This document shows, in pieces, positions 36,101-48,497 of a DNA stretch of 64,000 nt. The stretch covers positions 9,082,396-9,146,395 of the forward strand of contig NW_024736071.1 of NCBI RefSeq assembly GCF_018991925.1, in the 5' to 3' direction. Under the pieces are notes generated by a model. It made no database searches, had not been told where the DNA came from, and saw nothing but the letters and a program-made list of their open reading frames with translations. Origin of the DNA: Homarus americanus (taxonomy: Eukaryota; Arthropoda; Malacostraca; Decapoda; Nephropidae). Made by a program: the position numbers and the translations under genes. Positions within the stretch are counted from its first letter, which is position 1; each line of letters opens with the position of its first letter.

Positions 36101-39100
36101 CCACTACCCTCCCTCCCCAACACCACCACTTCATCTCCTTCCCCAGCACCACCACTACCCCTCATCACAACTACCACTGCCCTCCTCCCCAACACCACCA
36201 CTACCTTTCCTCCCCAACCACCACCACCTACCTTTCCTCCCCAACACCACCACTACCCTCCTCCCAACACCACCACTACCTTTCCTCCCCAACACCACCA
36301 CACCTTCCCTCCCACTTCCCTCCTCCTCTCCAACACCACCACTACCTTTTCCCTAACACCACTTTCCCTTCTACCCCAACACCACCACTACCTTTCCTCC
36401 CCAACACCACCACCTTCCCTCCCCAACACCTTACTTCTCCTTCCTCCCCAACACCACCACTACCTTTCCTCCCAACACGACCACACCTTTCCTCCCCAAC
36501 ACCGCCACATCTTCCCTCCCCAACCCACCACCACTACCTTCATCCCAGCACCACCACTTCCTTTCCTCTAACACCACCACTACCCCTCCCTCCCCAACAC
36601 CACCCTTCTCTTTCCTCCCCAACGCCACCACACCTTCCCTCCCCAACACCACCACACCTTCCTCCCCAACACCACCATTATCCTGCTCTCCAACACCACC
36701 ACTACCCTTCCTCCCCAGCACCTTCACACCTCCTCCCCAACACCACCACACCTTCTCTCCCCAACACCACCACTATCCTGCCTCCCCAACACCACCACTA
36801 CCTTTCCTCAGCATACCACACCTTCCCTCCCCAACACCACCACTACCCTCCCTCTCCAACACCACCACTATCTTTCATCCCAACACCACCACTACCCTTC
36901 TCCCCAACACCACTTACCTTTTCCTCCCCAACCTACACCTCCTCCCACTTCCCTCTCCCTCCAACACCACCACTACCTTTCCTCCCCAACACCACCTTTT
37001 CCTCCCCAACCCCCGCCATCTTCCTCCCCAACACCACCACTACCCTTCCCCCAACACCACCACTACCTTTCCTCCCCAACACCACCACTACCCTCCCATC
37101 TAACACCACCACTACCTTTCCTCTAACACCACCACCTTCCCTCCCCACCACCACCTCCCCAACACCACCATTATCCTGCCTCTCCCCAACATCACCACTA
37201 CCCTTCACTCCACCTCACCCTTCCTCCCCAACACCACCACACCTTCTCTCCCCAACACCACCACTACCTGCCTCCCAACACCACCACTATCCTTCCTCCC
37301 CAACACCACCACTACCTTTCCTCCCCAACACCACCATTACCCTCCTCTTACCACCACACCTTCCCTCCCCAACACCACCACTCACCATTTCACACTCCCA
37401 AACTCCTCCCAACACCACCACTACCCTCCTCCCCAACACCACCACACCTTCCTCCCCAACACCACCACTACCTTCCCTCCCCAACACCACCACTACCCTT
37501 CCTCCCCAACACCACCACTACCCTCCTCCCCAACCTACCACTTCCTTTCATCCCCAACACCACCACTCACCTTCCTTCCCAACACCACCACTACCATTCC
37601 TCCCACTTACCACCACTCCCTTCCTCCCCAACACCACCACTTTCCTCCCCAACCCACCACTACCCTTCCTCCCAACACCCCACTACTTCATCCCAACATC
37701 ACCACTGCCACTCCCTCCCCAACACCACCACACCTTTCCTCCCCAACACCACCACCTTCCCTCCCAACACCACCACTACCTTTTCCTCAACACCTCCACA
37801 TTCCTCCCCAAACACACACCTTCCCTCCCCAACCTCTACCTAGCTCATTCTCAGCCCCCACCACTACCCTCCCCAACACCACCTGCCCTCCCTCCCCAAC
37901 ACCACCACCTTTCCTCCCCCAACACCACCACGCCTTCCCTCCCCAACACCACCACACCTTCCCTCCCAACCCCACCACTACCTTTCCTCCCCAACACTTA
38001 CCCACACCTTCCCTCCCCAACACCACCACCTTCCCTCCCCAACACCACCACTATCCTGCCTCCCCAACACCACCACTACCCTTCCTCCCCAACACCACCA
38101 CTCCTTACAACACCACCATTACCCTCCCCCAACACCACCACCTTCCCTCCCCAACACCACCACACCTCCCTCCCCAACTCCACCACACCTTCCCTCCTCA
38201 ACACCACCACTCCTTCCTCCCCAACACCACCACTTCCTTCCTCCCCAACACCACCACTCCCTTCCTCCCAACACCACCACTACCCTTCCTCCCACAACAC
38301 CACCATACACACCTTTTTCCCAACACCACCACTCATCTCATCCCCAACACCACCACTACCTTCCTCCCCAACACCACCACTCCCTTCCTCCCAACACCAC
38401 CACTACCTTTCTCCCCAACACCACCATTACCCTCCCTCTACACCACACCTTTCATCCCCCAACACCACCACACCTTCCCTCCCCAACCACCACTACCTTT
38501 CCTCCCCAACACCTCCACACCTTCCCTCCCCAACACCACCACACCTTCCCTCCCCAACACCACCACCAACCTCCTTCTCAACCCCACCACCCTCCTCCCC
38601 CAACACCACCTGCCCTCCTCCCCAACACCACCACACCTTTCTCCCCCAACACCCCACCTTCCCTCCCCAACCACTTCACAGCTCCTCCCCAACACCTCCA
38701 CCTTCCCTCTCCCCAACCACCTTCCTCCCCAACACCACCTTCCTCCTCAACCCCACCTCCCTCCTCCCCAACACCACCACTGCCCTCCCTCCCCAATACC
38801 ACCACCTTCCCACTCCCCAACACCACACCCCTCCACCCACCTTCCCTCCCCAACACCACCACTCCTTTCCTCCCCAACACCTCCACACCTTCCCTCCCCA
38901 ACACCACCACACCTTCCCTCCCCACCACCACACCTTCCCTCTAACACCACCACTATCCTGCTCCCCAACACCACCACCTTCCTCCCCAACACCACCACTC
39001 TCCTCCCCAACACCACCATTACCCTCCTCCCCAACACCCCACCTTCCCTCCCCAACACCACCCACACCTCCCCCAACTCCCCACCTTCCCTCCCTCAACA

Positions 39101-39275
39101 CCACCACTACCTTCCTCCCCAACCCACCACTCCCTTCCTCCCCAACACCACTACTACCTTCCTCCCCAACCACCACTACCTTTCTTCCCCACTTATCTTT
39201 CCTCCCCAACACCACCACTACCCTTCCTCCCCAACAGCACTGCTACCCTTCCTCCCCAACACCCTCTACCCTCCC
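33179..39275. repeat. 6.1-kb minisatellite, 24-bp monomer, nearly G-free + strand
   Basis: About 250 copies of CCCCAACACCACCACTACC plus a short CTTCCT linker, with CACACC, CACTGCC and CACCTT variants. G is almost absent from the + strand. Because 24 is divisible by three and the unit lacks stops in all three + frames, it creates open frames of 959 codons (33114-35993) and 1,375 codons (35203-39330), read as [15 protein letters not shown] or PPQHHHY depending on frame. Frequent 1-2-base indels switch between the three frames without ending them. The overlap of the two frames and the absence of any non-repeat domain or promoter argue against a gene. Confidence 0.96.
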
Positions 39276-40222
39276 CAACACTATTACCTACCAGAACACA
39301 CTTACACATTCAACAATCTCCCCAGCCTGAAAAGGAGACACATTACTTCTCCTCCTCCTCCTCCTCACGTCAAACCCCTTAAAGAATGAAGTGGTATTAA
39401 AACCCTTTAGACGGAATCTTTATTGCCGTGCGAGGTTGTGTAAGGTGTGTCGACGTGTATGGCAACAGTGATTTGTGGGAGAGCTAACTGGAGGGTCAGT
39501 CTTCCATTCTGGCCACACTGACCACAACCCGGAGTAAAGGCTATTGAGGCTTCATACGTGGTACCTCCCCATCCTAACATCCCCCCTCATCCTAACTGGG
39601 AATTTAAGAACTAAAACTAATTTGTTTTCTTAAAGTTAACACGAAAAGTAACAGCAAAAAAAAAAGTCAAATTTTATACGACGTTACCGTAAATAGACGT
39701 TAGTGTTGGGTGCAGAAAGAAAAAAAACACTTAAGACTGTTTGAGAATCGTTGCCCAGGTCATCCAGTGTTTAAAGTGGGTCTCCAGCCCCTGTTGACCT
39801 AACCTTGTGCCGGAAGACCACAACTTTGACGGGAAATCCCAGATACGGTTTCCAAGCTTTCTGTTCCTTCGTATTTTATCCCCGTCAATCTTACATTACA
39901 CGCTGAGATGTGTTCAGTTAACATGTTTTTTTTCCTCTTCCTCTCTTAGTGTCTGTCTAGAAAGCGTAGTGTTCCGTTAAAATAATCCATTCCGCGTAGA
40001 CCCAGCCACCCCCTAAGGAAACAAAAAAAACGCGATCAAATGAACTCGACCTCCTAGACTCTCTAACATTAAGCTCATCAGTAAAGACTTAACTATGTTT
40101 ACTCTTAATATCTAAGCTCCTTGTATGCTTTAAGCCCGCCTAATGTATCAAGAATATTAGTTTCAATCCGATTACGAGCTCTGGTCCCGGGAAGAATAGT
40201 GGTCTACCACTATGTTGAACAG

Positions 40223-40225
<3 letters not shown>
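39276..40225. other. unique DNA of ordinary complexity, no gene seen
   Basis: Starts with a CTC run (39347-39367), then mixed sequence with a few CpGs. I see no coding potential beyond short frames, and no tRNA-like A or B boxes. Confidence 0.55.

Positions 40226-40309
<84 letters not shown>
40226..40309. repeat. long (CT)n microsatellite
   Basis: Over 40 uninterrupted TC dinucleotides. Leu/Ser and Arg/Glu frames through it are artefacts. Confidence 0.98.
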
Positions 40310-40311
<2 letters not shown>

Positions 40312-41339
40312 CGGCCATTTACTTTTGGATATCCCTTTCACTCGTACATGGTAAACGAAGACTTGTTGTTTACATATGTATATATACGGTACAATTACAG
40401 AACCGCCTATCATTGTATTATCTATTAACGGTACTTTATCTTACTGTATTGTCTGTGTATATTGCTGTATTCTGTTGTATTATTTCTATATAGTATTTAA
40501 TATTCCTGTATTATCTATCATAGTACTCTGTTACTATATGAACCGTCCATACTACTGTATCTCGCTGTATTTCTGGCTCATACAGTACTGATCAAAGGTT
40601 AGCATCTTCTACCTACTCATTAATTTATTAGATTTCCTCTGATTTTGTCCGACTTAATTTCATTAATTAAATTCCCGTAATAAGATCTGTTTTCTTCTCT
40701 TATCTGTTACAGCATTGTTAGTGTTAATAATGTTAATATGCTTACATATGTGTTATTTTGGTATTTTGGTAATATATTCATCTGTATGTTAAATAAGACT
40801 ACTTGAGTCTTTATTTCTTTATTCATTAATGTAACTGTTTACACATTCATTTAGTAACACAATTATTTACATGTTAAATTGGTAATTTAACTGTTTACTT
40901 GTTTATTGGGGAGGTGTGGGAGCAGTCGTGATGTAGTGAAGAGTGAAGGTTAAGGGGGTTGTGGTTAGGTGAGGAGAGAAGGAACAATTAATGGCTATGG
41001 AGAGAGAGTGAAAGAGAGTGAGGAAAGGGAGAGATAGGTTGTATATATATATGTGTGATACGTGTGGACGAAAAGAGTAAAAGAGAGTTAAGAGAGACAG
41101 ACAGACAGACAGACAGACAAAGAAAAATGAGACACAGACAAACAGAGTAAGAGAGGGGGGAAGACAATAAAGGGAGAGAAAGAGACAGTAAGACAGAGAG
41201 TGGAAGAAGAAAGAGAGATAGCACCTCATAAATGGTATACATAGGGGCCATATACTGGGCGTCATGTTAATTAATCTCTAAATACTTTATTATAATGTGA
41301 CGTTGTGGTTTATTGTGTGATCCTTAATATATGGAGTAG
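40310..41339. other. AT-rich DNA grading into a purine-rich tract
   Basis: 40310-40890 is AT-rich with TGTATTATCTAT-like phrases. 40905-41225 is GA-rich with a (GACA)n run at 41094-41119. No gene seen; minus frames 40903-41265 and 40988-41251 are translations of the CT strand. Confidence 0.6.
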
Positions 41340-41612
41340 TAGACTGAATAATAATGGTAATGATGATGATGATGATGATGATCATGAGTTTTCCACTGTA
41401 AAGAATAAGTATAGTAGACTAAACACTGGTTTGGAAACAGAGTAGTGGATGAATGGAACAAGTTACCAAACATCATCATTAACTCGAATACGCTGAATAG
41501 CTTCAAACATAGGTTGGATGCTTATATGAGCAATAGGGGTTGGGTGTAAAGGGACAGTATGGGCCAATAGGCCCGCTGCAGTTTCCTCCATTCTTATGTT
41601 CTTATGTTCTTA
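41340..41612 (+). mobile_element. CR1-like non-LTR retrotransposon 3' end
   Basis: A + strand fragment with a terminal ORF2 coding remnant (41418-41549), a short 3' UTR containing GGGCCAATAGGCCCGCTGCAG, and a tail of nearly three 8-bp repeats (TTCTTATG, 41591-41612). Octamer tails of this kind are characteristic of CR1-type elements, in contrast to the poly-A or TAA tails of other LINE clades. A GAT microsatellite at 41360-41385 interrupts the left side. The rest of the element is absent, as expected for 5' truncation. Confidence 0.85.
41418..41549 (+). pseudogene. CR1-like ORF2 C-terminal remnant
   Basis: The frame opens after a TAG at 41415-41417 and reads FGNRVVDEWNKLPNIII, then SNTLNSFKHRLDAYMSNRG, ending at TAA 41547-41549. 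The pattern R-V-V-x-x-W-N-x-L-P, followed by about ten residues and then S-x-x-x-F-K-x-R-L-D, is the well-known C-terminal signature of LINE ORF2 proteins of the CR1/Jockey group. Only about 43 codons remain, with no reverse transcriptase or endonuclease motif, so it is a dead fragment. The in-frame stop and the microsatellite upstream show it has decayed. Confidence 0.85.
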
Positions 41613-42132
41613 AAGACTTCCTTCATACATCAACACTGACTCTCTTGTTTAGATAAGTGTTCTTACTATCTATGCATTCCGGATAATATTTTCTCTGTCC
41701 TTCATTTCATATATTGGTGTTTTCCTGCCTTGCATTAATCTTTATATTGGTTAAGATTCGGTTAAATGATAACCAAATTAATAATTCCTATTTACAAAGT
41801 GGAACTGATACACAAACATTCGTTATTCCTCGTCAGCATCTCTCCGCCCTACAGTACGTGTTGAGTGATGACTAACGTATACACTGACCTAGAATGCACG
41901 CTTTTGACCTTAGTTGTTCAAGTACACTAAAACATTATACTATCAGCAACATCCCTGACCTCCAACACGACTCTGGAACTCCGAGGGACAGGTTGATTAA
42001 TTTTATCAAGTTTGTTCAAAAGTTTTTATCTAGAAGTAAAATTTGTGAGGTAAATTATAAGTTGTTGATGTTGTGTAAATTTAGAGTCTCGCATCCCGTT
42101 ATTTTTTGCTATGATGATATCGTTAGTTCCTA
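41613..42132. other. unique AT-rich DNA, no gene supported
   Basis: The + frame beginning at 41894 continues through the CAC run to 42259. Its N-terminal 80 codons resemble no family I know, and I do not call it a gene. Confidence 0.5.
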
Positions 42133-42204
42133 CACCAGCACCACCACCAACCGCCACCACACCACCACCACACACCACCACCACCACCACCACCACCACC
42201 ACCA
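42133..42204. repeat. (CAC)n trinucleotide repeat
   Basis: Imperfect then perfect CAC/ACC triplets. In one + frame it encodes a run of 11 His, in others Thr or Pro. Confidence 0.92.
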
Positions 42205-42850
42205 TAAGGCCCTGCCTGCTCCTTCTTATATTTTAAAAACTTTACACAATCGGTGCTAAAATTCGCAGCAAACTACATATTGTAAAAAAGGAGACCACTT
42301 GACATTATCACAAGAGTGTTACCGTAAAGAATGGGGTGGGGCGGCGACCCTCTCCTTCCTTCCAAAAAGAAAGGGATTTTTTTCCCTTCGCCCGCCCCGG
42401 ATAACACATGTAGCGCAAACAATTTCTGTTTTTGTTTTTTATGTGTCTTGACTCGTCATTTTATAGGTGCCTTTGGGAGCGTCGTGACTCTGAATTATTT
42501 AATAGGACTTCGTGAATAATAAACAGGGCCCTGAACAGGTATACAGTGTGGAGGGACATAAGGTTATGATGCACAGACGTAAGATGGTGGCGCTGCTGAA
42601 CGATGCACAGCGGGAAGGAGCCTTCAAAAATTTTTCTCTACTGTAGATACGACTCTGGGCCCTTTAAACGTTGAAACAATGAGAGCTGACATCATTATCA
42701 TTTTTCATTTGTTCTCATGGACTGGATGGGGAGGGCTGTAGAGCCCCTCGTGTTTAAGGCGTCACTCAGGTGTCGACGGTACCAGATAAAAATCAGAAGT
42801 GGGAGACAACCTCTTCCTTCAGCGTGACACACTCGGGAAAAATGTTTGAA
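42205..42850. other. unique DNA with CpG-containing patches, no gene seen
   Basis: 42330-42400 is locally GC-rich and includes the small hairpin AAGGGATTTTTTTCCCTT. 42580-42620 contains AAGATGGTGGCGCTGCTG, which resembles a YY1/Pho site. No coding region recognised. Confidence 0.45.
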
Positions 42851-43420
42851 GTCTCACTGAGAATAACTTGGAAATGAGATGCTGAAAATTGTATTCTCTA
42901 GATTTTGGAAGAGGGACCTGAGGAGTAGGGGAGAGGGTGAAGCTAGGGGGAGAAGTACGTCATGGAGGAGGGAGGAGCTTAGGGTAGAGATGTGGAGGGA
43001 GAGTTGAGAGTACGAAGGAAATATGTCGTGGAGGAGAGATGGCAACATATAACACTGTATCATCAAAAAGTTAGAGAGAGAAATAAAATAAAGAGACTGG
43101 GAGATAAACTGCGTGAAATTAATAAAGAAACAAAGAGACAAACCGAGTGAAATAAAGAGAGAGACAGACACAGCGAGTGTGAGAGAAATAAAGAGAGAAA
43201 TAAAGAAAAATTATGAGGAGAGAGAGAGAGAGAGAAGACAAACGAGAAGACAGATAGGCATACAAAATATATTAAAACGGAAAGTAAGAGAAAAGCGTTG
43301 GATGCTTCAATGAATAATTAGAAAGACGAAAATGGAAGTAAACAAAGAAATAGAGAGAGATGACGATGGAGACAGAAGAGAGAAACAACAAGGGATAGAC
43401 CAGAGGAGCAGTTAAGGTGT
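42851..43420. other. purine-rich tract with (GA) runs
   Basis: A/G-rich + strand including AAATAAAGAGAGAGA-like repeats at 43080-43240 and a GA run at 43217-43235. Frames through it are compositional. Confidence 0.7.
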
Positions 43421-43900
43421 TGAAGGTGAAGAGTGCGTGTGTGCGTGTGTCTGGTTGTAAGATAATACAGTGTTGATACTCTGCTAATTTGTTAATTAAC
43501 AGTCTCAGTTTAACACGTGTCAACATGACCTGACAAAATACCTTGGAAAATGTCACAAAATATCAGAGGAGGTGACTTAGCCTGGCGCTGGCCTTCTCCT
43601 GCTCTGTCGTTGAGAGTAGTTCTTTTTTCACACCTGTCACCGCTTTCTATTAGTGACACCTGGTATTTATACATAACTAACTCTGTAAGATGTGACAGCG
43701 AGGATATTCTTGTTGATCTTTATAGTTTATGTCGTATATATAATTTACTGAGGCATTAATAGATGATGTTCACGAAGGCTTTTTATAAATATATATCCAG
43801 GAATCACTTTGAGGATTGATGAAGATAATCACTGCTGGATAAATATAAAAATGTATGACCTTTGAAGTTGTTTGTGGGTTGAAGAAATATATGGCTATCG
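43421..43900. other. unique DNA, no gene seen
   Basis: Mixed composition. A + frame at 43550-43759 has no recognisable domain. Confidence 0.5.
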
Positions 43901-44460
43901 AGTTAAGTTTCTAGGAGATGTAAGGGGAGTGGAGGAGAAAATTGAGGGGAGGAGAATATGAAGAGAACTGAGGGTAGTAGAGAGAATTGGGGAGAGGGAA
44001 GTGGTATAGATGAGAAATGAGGGGTGGGGGGGTAGAGGGTGGAACATGCGTGATTGGGGAGGAGAGAGACGGGGAAGATGTGAGAAGGAGAAAATACGGT
44101 TTGTTAAAGAGTGTTTCTTTTGGGGAATGAGGGAGAGGTGGAGAGAGATGGACTAGAGTGCGAGTACAGTGGGGAGGGGAGTAAAGGAAAGGGAGGAACC
44201 AGGGGTGTATGGAAGGTTACGGGGAGGAAGAGGCGGTGGTGTAAGGGAGGAAATTTAAGTAGACGAAAAGGTGGGGGAAGAGGAAGGAGGATTAAATGAA
44301 GAGGGAGAGAGGACGAGTAAGGGGAATAGAGAAGAGGGGGGATGGTTGGAGAGAGAAATGAAGAAGGAAGGGGGGATATACAGTTTGTGGGAGAGAGTGA
44401 AGGAAGGGAGGAAAGAAGTGCGAGAGGCGGGTGTGTGAGGAAGTTGGTGGCAGTACCTCA
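43901..44460. other. purine-rich tract (G/A, GGGGAGAGG type)
   Basis: About 550 bp of G/A-rich + strand with many GGGG and GGGAGG runs. Frames 44111-44299 and 44255-44506 are compositional. Confidence 0.7.
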
Positions 44461-44718
44461 ATGTACGACGCATCAACGTGGAACAGGTAAAGTTGAGCTC
44501 CACCACCTACCTCTCATTACCTCGTCCAGGTATTGCACCAAGACGGGGCCTCACGACGATGATCATAAAGAAGAGGAAAATTGCAAATAGATTCATTAAT
44601 CCCTTCAACATGATTTCATACGCACCTGTGTCTTGGAAAGAGAGAGGAAGGCGTTGCTTTAATCCTCCAAGACTACACTTAGGGGATTAGGGATTTGACT
44701 GTGCAATGGTTGGAAAAT

Positions 44719-44719
<1 letters not shown>

Positions 44720-44758
<39 letters not shown>
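44720..44758. repeat. (CT)n microsatellite
   Basis: About 19 TC dinucleotides shortly before the CCA-rich array. Confidence 0.95.
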
Positions 44759-44762
<4 letters not shown>

Positions 44763-47405
44763 CCAGTCTTTCCCGTCACTCTACCTCATCCCTACCTCTC
44801 CCCTTCCTCATTTCCTCCCCACACGCCTACCCTCCCACATCCCCTTCTCTCACACGACTTTTCTTCCAATTCTCCACCACCAGGAACCCACCATCACCCC
44901 CACAACTAGGGCCCCACCATCACCCAACACCACTCCTCCACAACCAGGACCCCGCCACTACTCTCTACCACCAGGACCCCGCCACTACTCTTCCACCACC
45001 AGGATCCCACCACCACCTCCACCATCACTCCCACCACCAAGACCCCACCACCAGTCTTCCACCACCATCCTCAACCACCACTCCTCCACCACCAATCCAC
45101 CACCAGAATCCCACCACAACTCTTCCACCAACAGATTTCACCACCAATCCTCCACCATCACTCCACCATCACTCCTCCACCACCACCTCCACCACCACTC
45201 CACAACCACCACTCCTCCACCACCACCCACCCCACCAGAATCCCACCACATCTCCTACTATTAGGACCCAACCACCAGTCCTCCACCATCACCAGTACTC
45301 TACCACCATTCCTCCACCACCACTCCACCATCACTCCTCCACCATCACTCCTCCACCACCACCTCCCCACCACAGGTTCCACCACCAGGATCCCACCACC
45401 ACTCCTCCACCACCATTCCTCCCATCACCCCACCACCACCACTCCTTCATCCCACCACTCCTTCTCACCACCAGATCCCACCACCACCTCCACCACCATT
45501 CCTCCCCATCACTCCACCACCACCACCTCCACCACCATTCCTCCCCATCACCCCACCACTACCACTCCACCACCACTCCTCCACCATCACTCTTCTACCT
45601 CCACCTCCACCACCAGGACTCCACCACTCCTGCACCACCAGGACTCCATCACCACTCCTCCACCATCACTCCTCCACCATCCTCCTCCACCATCACTCCT
45701 CCACCATCACCTCCACCATCACCACTCATCCACCACCACCACCACCACTCCTCCACCACCACCACTCCCTCCACCACCATTCCTCCACCATCACCACCTC
45801 CACCATCACCACCTCCACCACCACCTCCACCACCATTCCCACCACCATTTCTCCACCACCACCACTCCACCACCACCTCCACTATCATTCCTCCACCACT
45901 AGGACCCCATCACCACCTCCACCATCACCACTCCTCCACCCACCACTCCACCACCACCACTTCCACCGTCACCACTCCTCCACCACCACCTCCACATCAC
46001 CCACTCCACCACCACCACTCCTCCACCACAATTACTCCACCCACCACTCCATCACCACTCGTCCACCATTAAGACCCCACCACCACCTCCACCACAATTA
46101 CTCCACCCACCACTCCATCACCACTCCTCCACCATTAAGACCCCACCACCATTCCTCCACCACCTTTCCTCCACCACCCCCACCATCACTCCTCCACCAT
46201 TAGGGACACCACCACCTCCCACCACCACCTCCACCACCACCACTCCTCCACTACCACCTCCACCAACAGGACGCCATCACCAGACCCCACCACACTCCTC
46301 CACCACCAGGACCCCACCACCACTTCACCACCAGGACCCCACCACCACCTCCTCCACCACCAGGACCCCATCACCACCCTCCTCCACAACCACTCCTCCA
46401 CAACCACCTCCACCACCAGGACTCCACCCCCACTCTTCCACCTCCAGGACCCCACCACAACTCCACCATCATCACCCCTCCTCCACCATCACCCACTCCT
46501 CTACCATCACCACTCCTCCACAACCATTCATCCACCACCATTCCTCCACCACCACTCCACCACCACTCCTCCACTATCACCTCCACCACTTGGACCCCAC
46601 CACCACCTCCTCCAACACCTCTCCTCCACCACCCTCCTCCACCACCACTCCTCCATCACCACCACTCCTCCACTACCACCTCCACCACCAGGACTCCACC
46701 ACCAGGATCCCACCACCATTTCTCCACCACCACCCTTCACCACCACTCCTCCACCACCACCTCCACCACCACCACCCACCACCATGACCCCACCACCACT
46801 TCACCACCAGGACCCCACCACCACTCCTCCACCACCATTACCCCACCACCACTTCTCCACCACCACACTCCTCAACTACCACTACTCCACCACCAGACCC
46901 CCACCACCACCACTCCACCACCAGGACCCCACCACCACCTCCTCCACCATCAGGACCCCACCACCACCTCCTCCACCACCAGGATCCCACGACCACTTCA
47001 CCACCATTCCTTCACCACAACTCCTCCACCACCACTCCTCCTCCACCAAGACCCCCACCACCACTCCTCCACCACCACTCCTCCACCACCACCCACTCCT
47101 CCACCACCACTCCTCCACCACCAGGACCCCATCACCATCCCTCCACCTCCAGGACCCCATTATCACCTCCACCACCAAGACCCCACCATCATTCCTCCAT
47201 CACAAAGACCACACGACCACTTCTCCACCACCAGAACCCCACCACCATCCCTCCACCTCCAGGACCCCACTATCACTCCTCCACCACGAAGACCCTACCA
47301 CCACTCCTCTATCACCACTCCTCCACTACCACTCTTCCACCCCCAGGACCCCACCATCAGTCCTGCACCATCACTCCTCCACCCCCAGGACCCCACCAGG
47401 ACTCC
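44759..47405. repeat. 2.6-kb CCA-rich minisatellite
   Basis: Begins as CT-rich spacer, then from about 44870 alternates CCACCACCACTCCT and CCACCACCAGGACCC blocks, with CATCAC and CACCTCC variants. Basic block is about 14-15 bp, and combinations form irregular units of 27-45 bp. The + strand is G-poor except for AGGA. Frames on the two strands encode His/Pro/Thr- or Trp/Gly/Val-rich peptides only. Confidence 0.93.
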
Positions 47406-48188
47406 TACAACTTGAGTACCAAATTCGTATCCATTAAATTGTCAAATTCCTCAAGAAGAAACTTGAATCGTTTTTCTTAGCATGGCAGAGCTGGGGCGTG
47501 ATGCTGCCCAGGCCGGCCTCTGTGGTGCACTCTGAGGGAACTAAACCAGCGGAAAACAGAGCCTATAGAACCAGTTAATAGAGCCAGGCGCCCCCCCCCC
47601 CTTTCCCTGTCTCCCCTGTTTCTGTGATGATTATGGAACTCTCTTATTATGATGCAAAAGCCTGGTAAATTCAATGCCATTCATATCACAAGACTTTTTT
47701 TTTTAATTAAATTTAATGACTTGTATTTGCGAATTTTATGTAGGTTATGTCCAGTCCACCCAAAAAAGTATCGTTAGATTTTCCGTCGCTGCTTTCATAT
47801 GATCCCCCGTGCACCATCGTAAGTTGGTATGCCTGCAAGCCATACCAGCAACAGCTAGATAGGGGGGTGGGATTGGGGGAGAGAGTCGTTTTTGTATGGC
47901 ACACTAGATACTTCAACATATCAAGAAATCCATTAAGCTATATTAATGGAACATCATAACTGAAACCGAAACAGACCTCAAAACGGACATTTCACCATTA
48001 CGTCGAATTAACGGAGTTTCATTCACACCGAGTTTTACAATAGGTCAACTCATGTTGTTCACGATATATCTGATTTATGAAGAGTGATTAAGCAAATAGT
48101 ACTTGATCTTAGAGTGAACAACTACAGCAATATAGATGTATTGGTCTACATGGGATCTGCCAAGCTACTGATATGTAAACTGCATTGG
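47406..48188. other. unique DNA, no gene supported
   Basis: Contains a run of 11 C at 47591-47601 and a T run at 47694-47703. Overlapping frames on both strands at 47713-47959 show no family I recognise. Part may be decayed transposon sequence belonging with the adjacent transposase remnant. Confidence 0.45.
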
Positions 48189-48497
48189 TTAAACACCGAA
48201 ATAATGTTTCAAATCAAGGGACTTGTAGGCATATTTTGTGGTTTTAAGTTTCAATGTGGCACCAGTTGTTTCATGGCGCCTAACCCATCGTGATACTGTG
48301 GGTTCGCTCACCCCAGTTCCCCGTGCTTTCTCATCGTTACGTATACCCTCGTTGTGAAGGGCAATGATAGCACGATAGCACCTATCACATCTTGCGATGA
48401 CTCCCCGATAATTCCGAGCTCCTTTCGATGTAAGATCCCGTTGATGACATCCACTCCGAGTCATGTAATATATGATCTCAAGCCTCAGAGGATTCAC
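48189..48497 (-). pseudogene. Tc1/mariner-like transposase N-terminal HTH remnant
   Basis: A 102-codon minus frame. Residues about 41-79 read YRAIIALHNEGIRNDEKAR followed by GTGVSEPTVSRWVRRHETTG (48258-48377). This is the typical first DNA-binding helix-turn-helix of Tc1/mariner-type transposases: a hydrophobic helix ending in 'alh.eG', then 'A..tGvs..TVsRWvrr...tG'. In those families a GRPR hinge and a second HTH, then a DDE catalytic domain, should follow. Here the frame drifts after TGATLKLK and stops, and I find no DDE domain in the neighbouring minus-strand sequence. Residues 18-40 may contain a small insertion. A decayed or truncated copy; a short domesticated protein is less likely. 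Confidence 0.65.

Noticed and set aside
33114..39330. Two giant + strand open frames (959 and 1,375 codons), Pro/Thr/Ser/His-rich
   Set aside because: They lie in a 24-bp tandem array that is stop-free in all three frames, overlap each other in different frames, have no unique domain, and slide between frames at every indel.
41894..42259. 121-codon + frame with a poly-His run
   Set aside because: The His run is the CAC microsatellite; the N-terminal part matches no family I recognise and there are no supporting gene signals.
42363..42390. Hairpin AAGGGATTTTTTTCCCTT followed by T-rich DNA, terminator-like
   Set aside because: Intrinsic terminators of this type are bacterial; the context is a eukaryotic intergenic region with no gene upstream.
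44695..47437. His/Pro/Thr-rich + frames and Trp/Gly/Val-rich minus frames
   Set aside because: Low-complexity translations of the CCA array.
48301..48330. GGTTCGCTCACC resembling a tRNA B box
   Set aside because: No matching A box or cloverleaf stems at the right distance, and the stretch lies inside the transposase HTH coding remnant.
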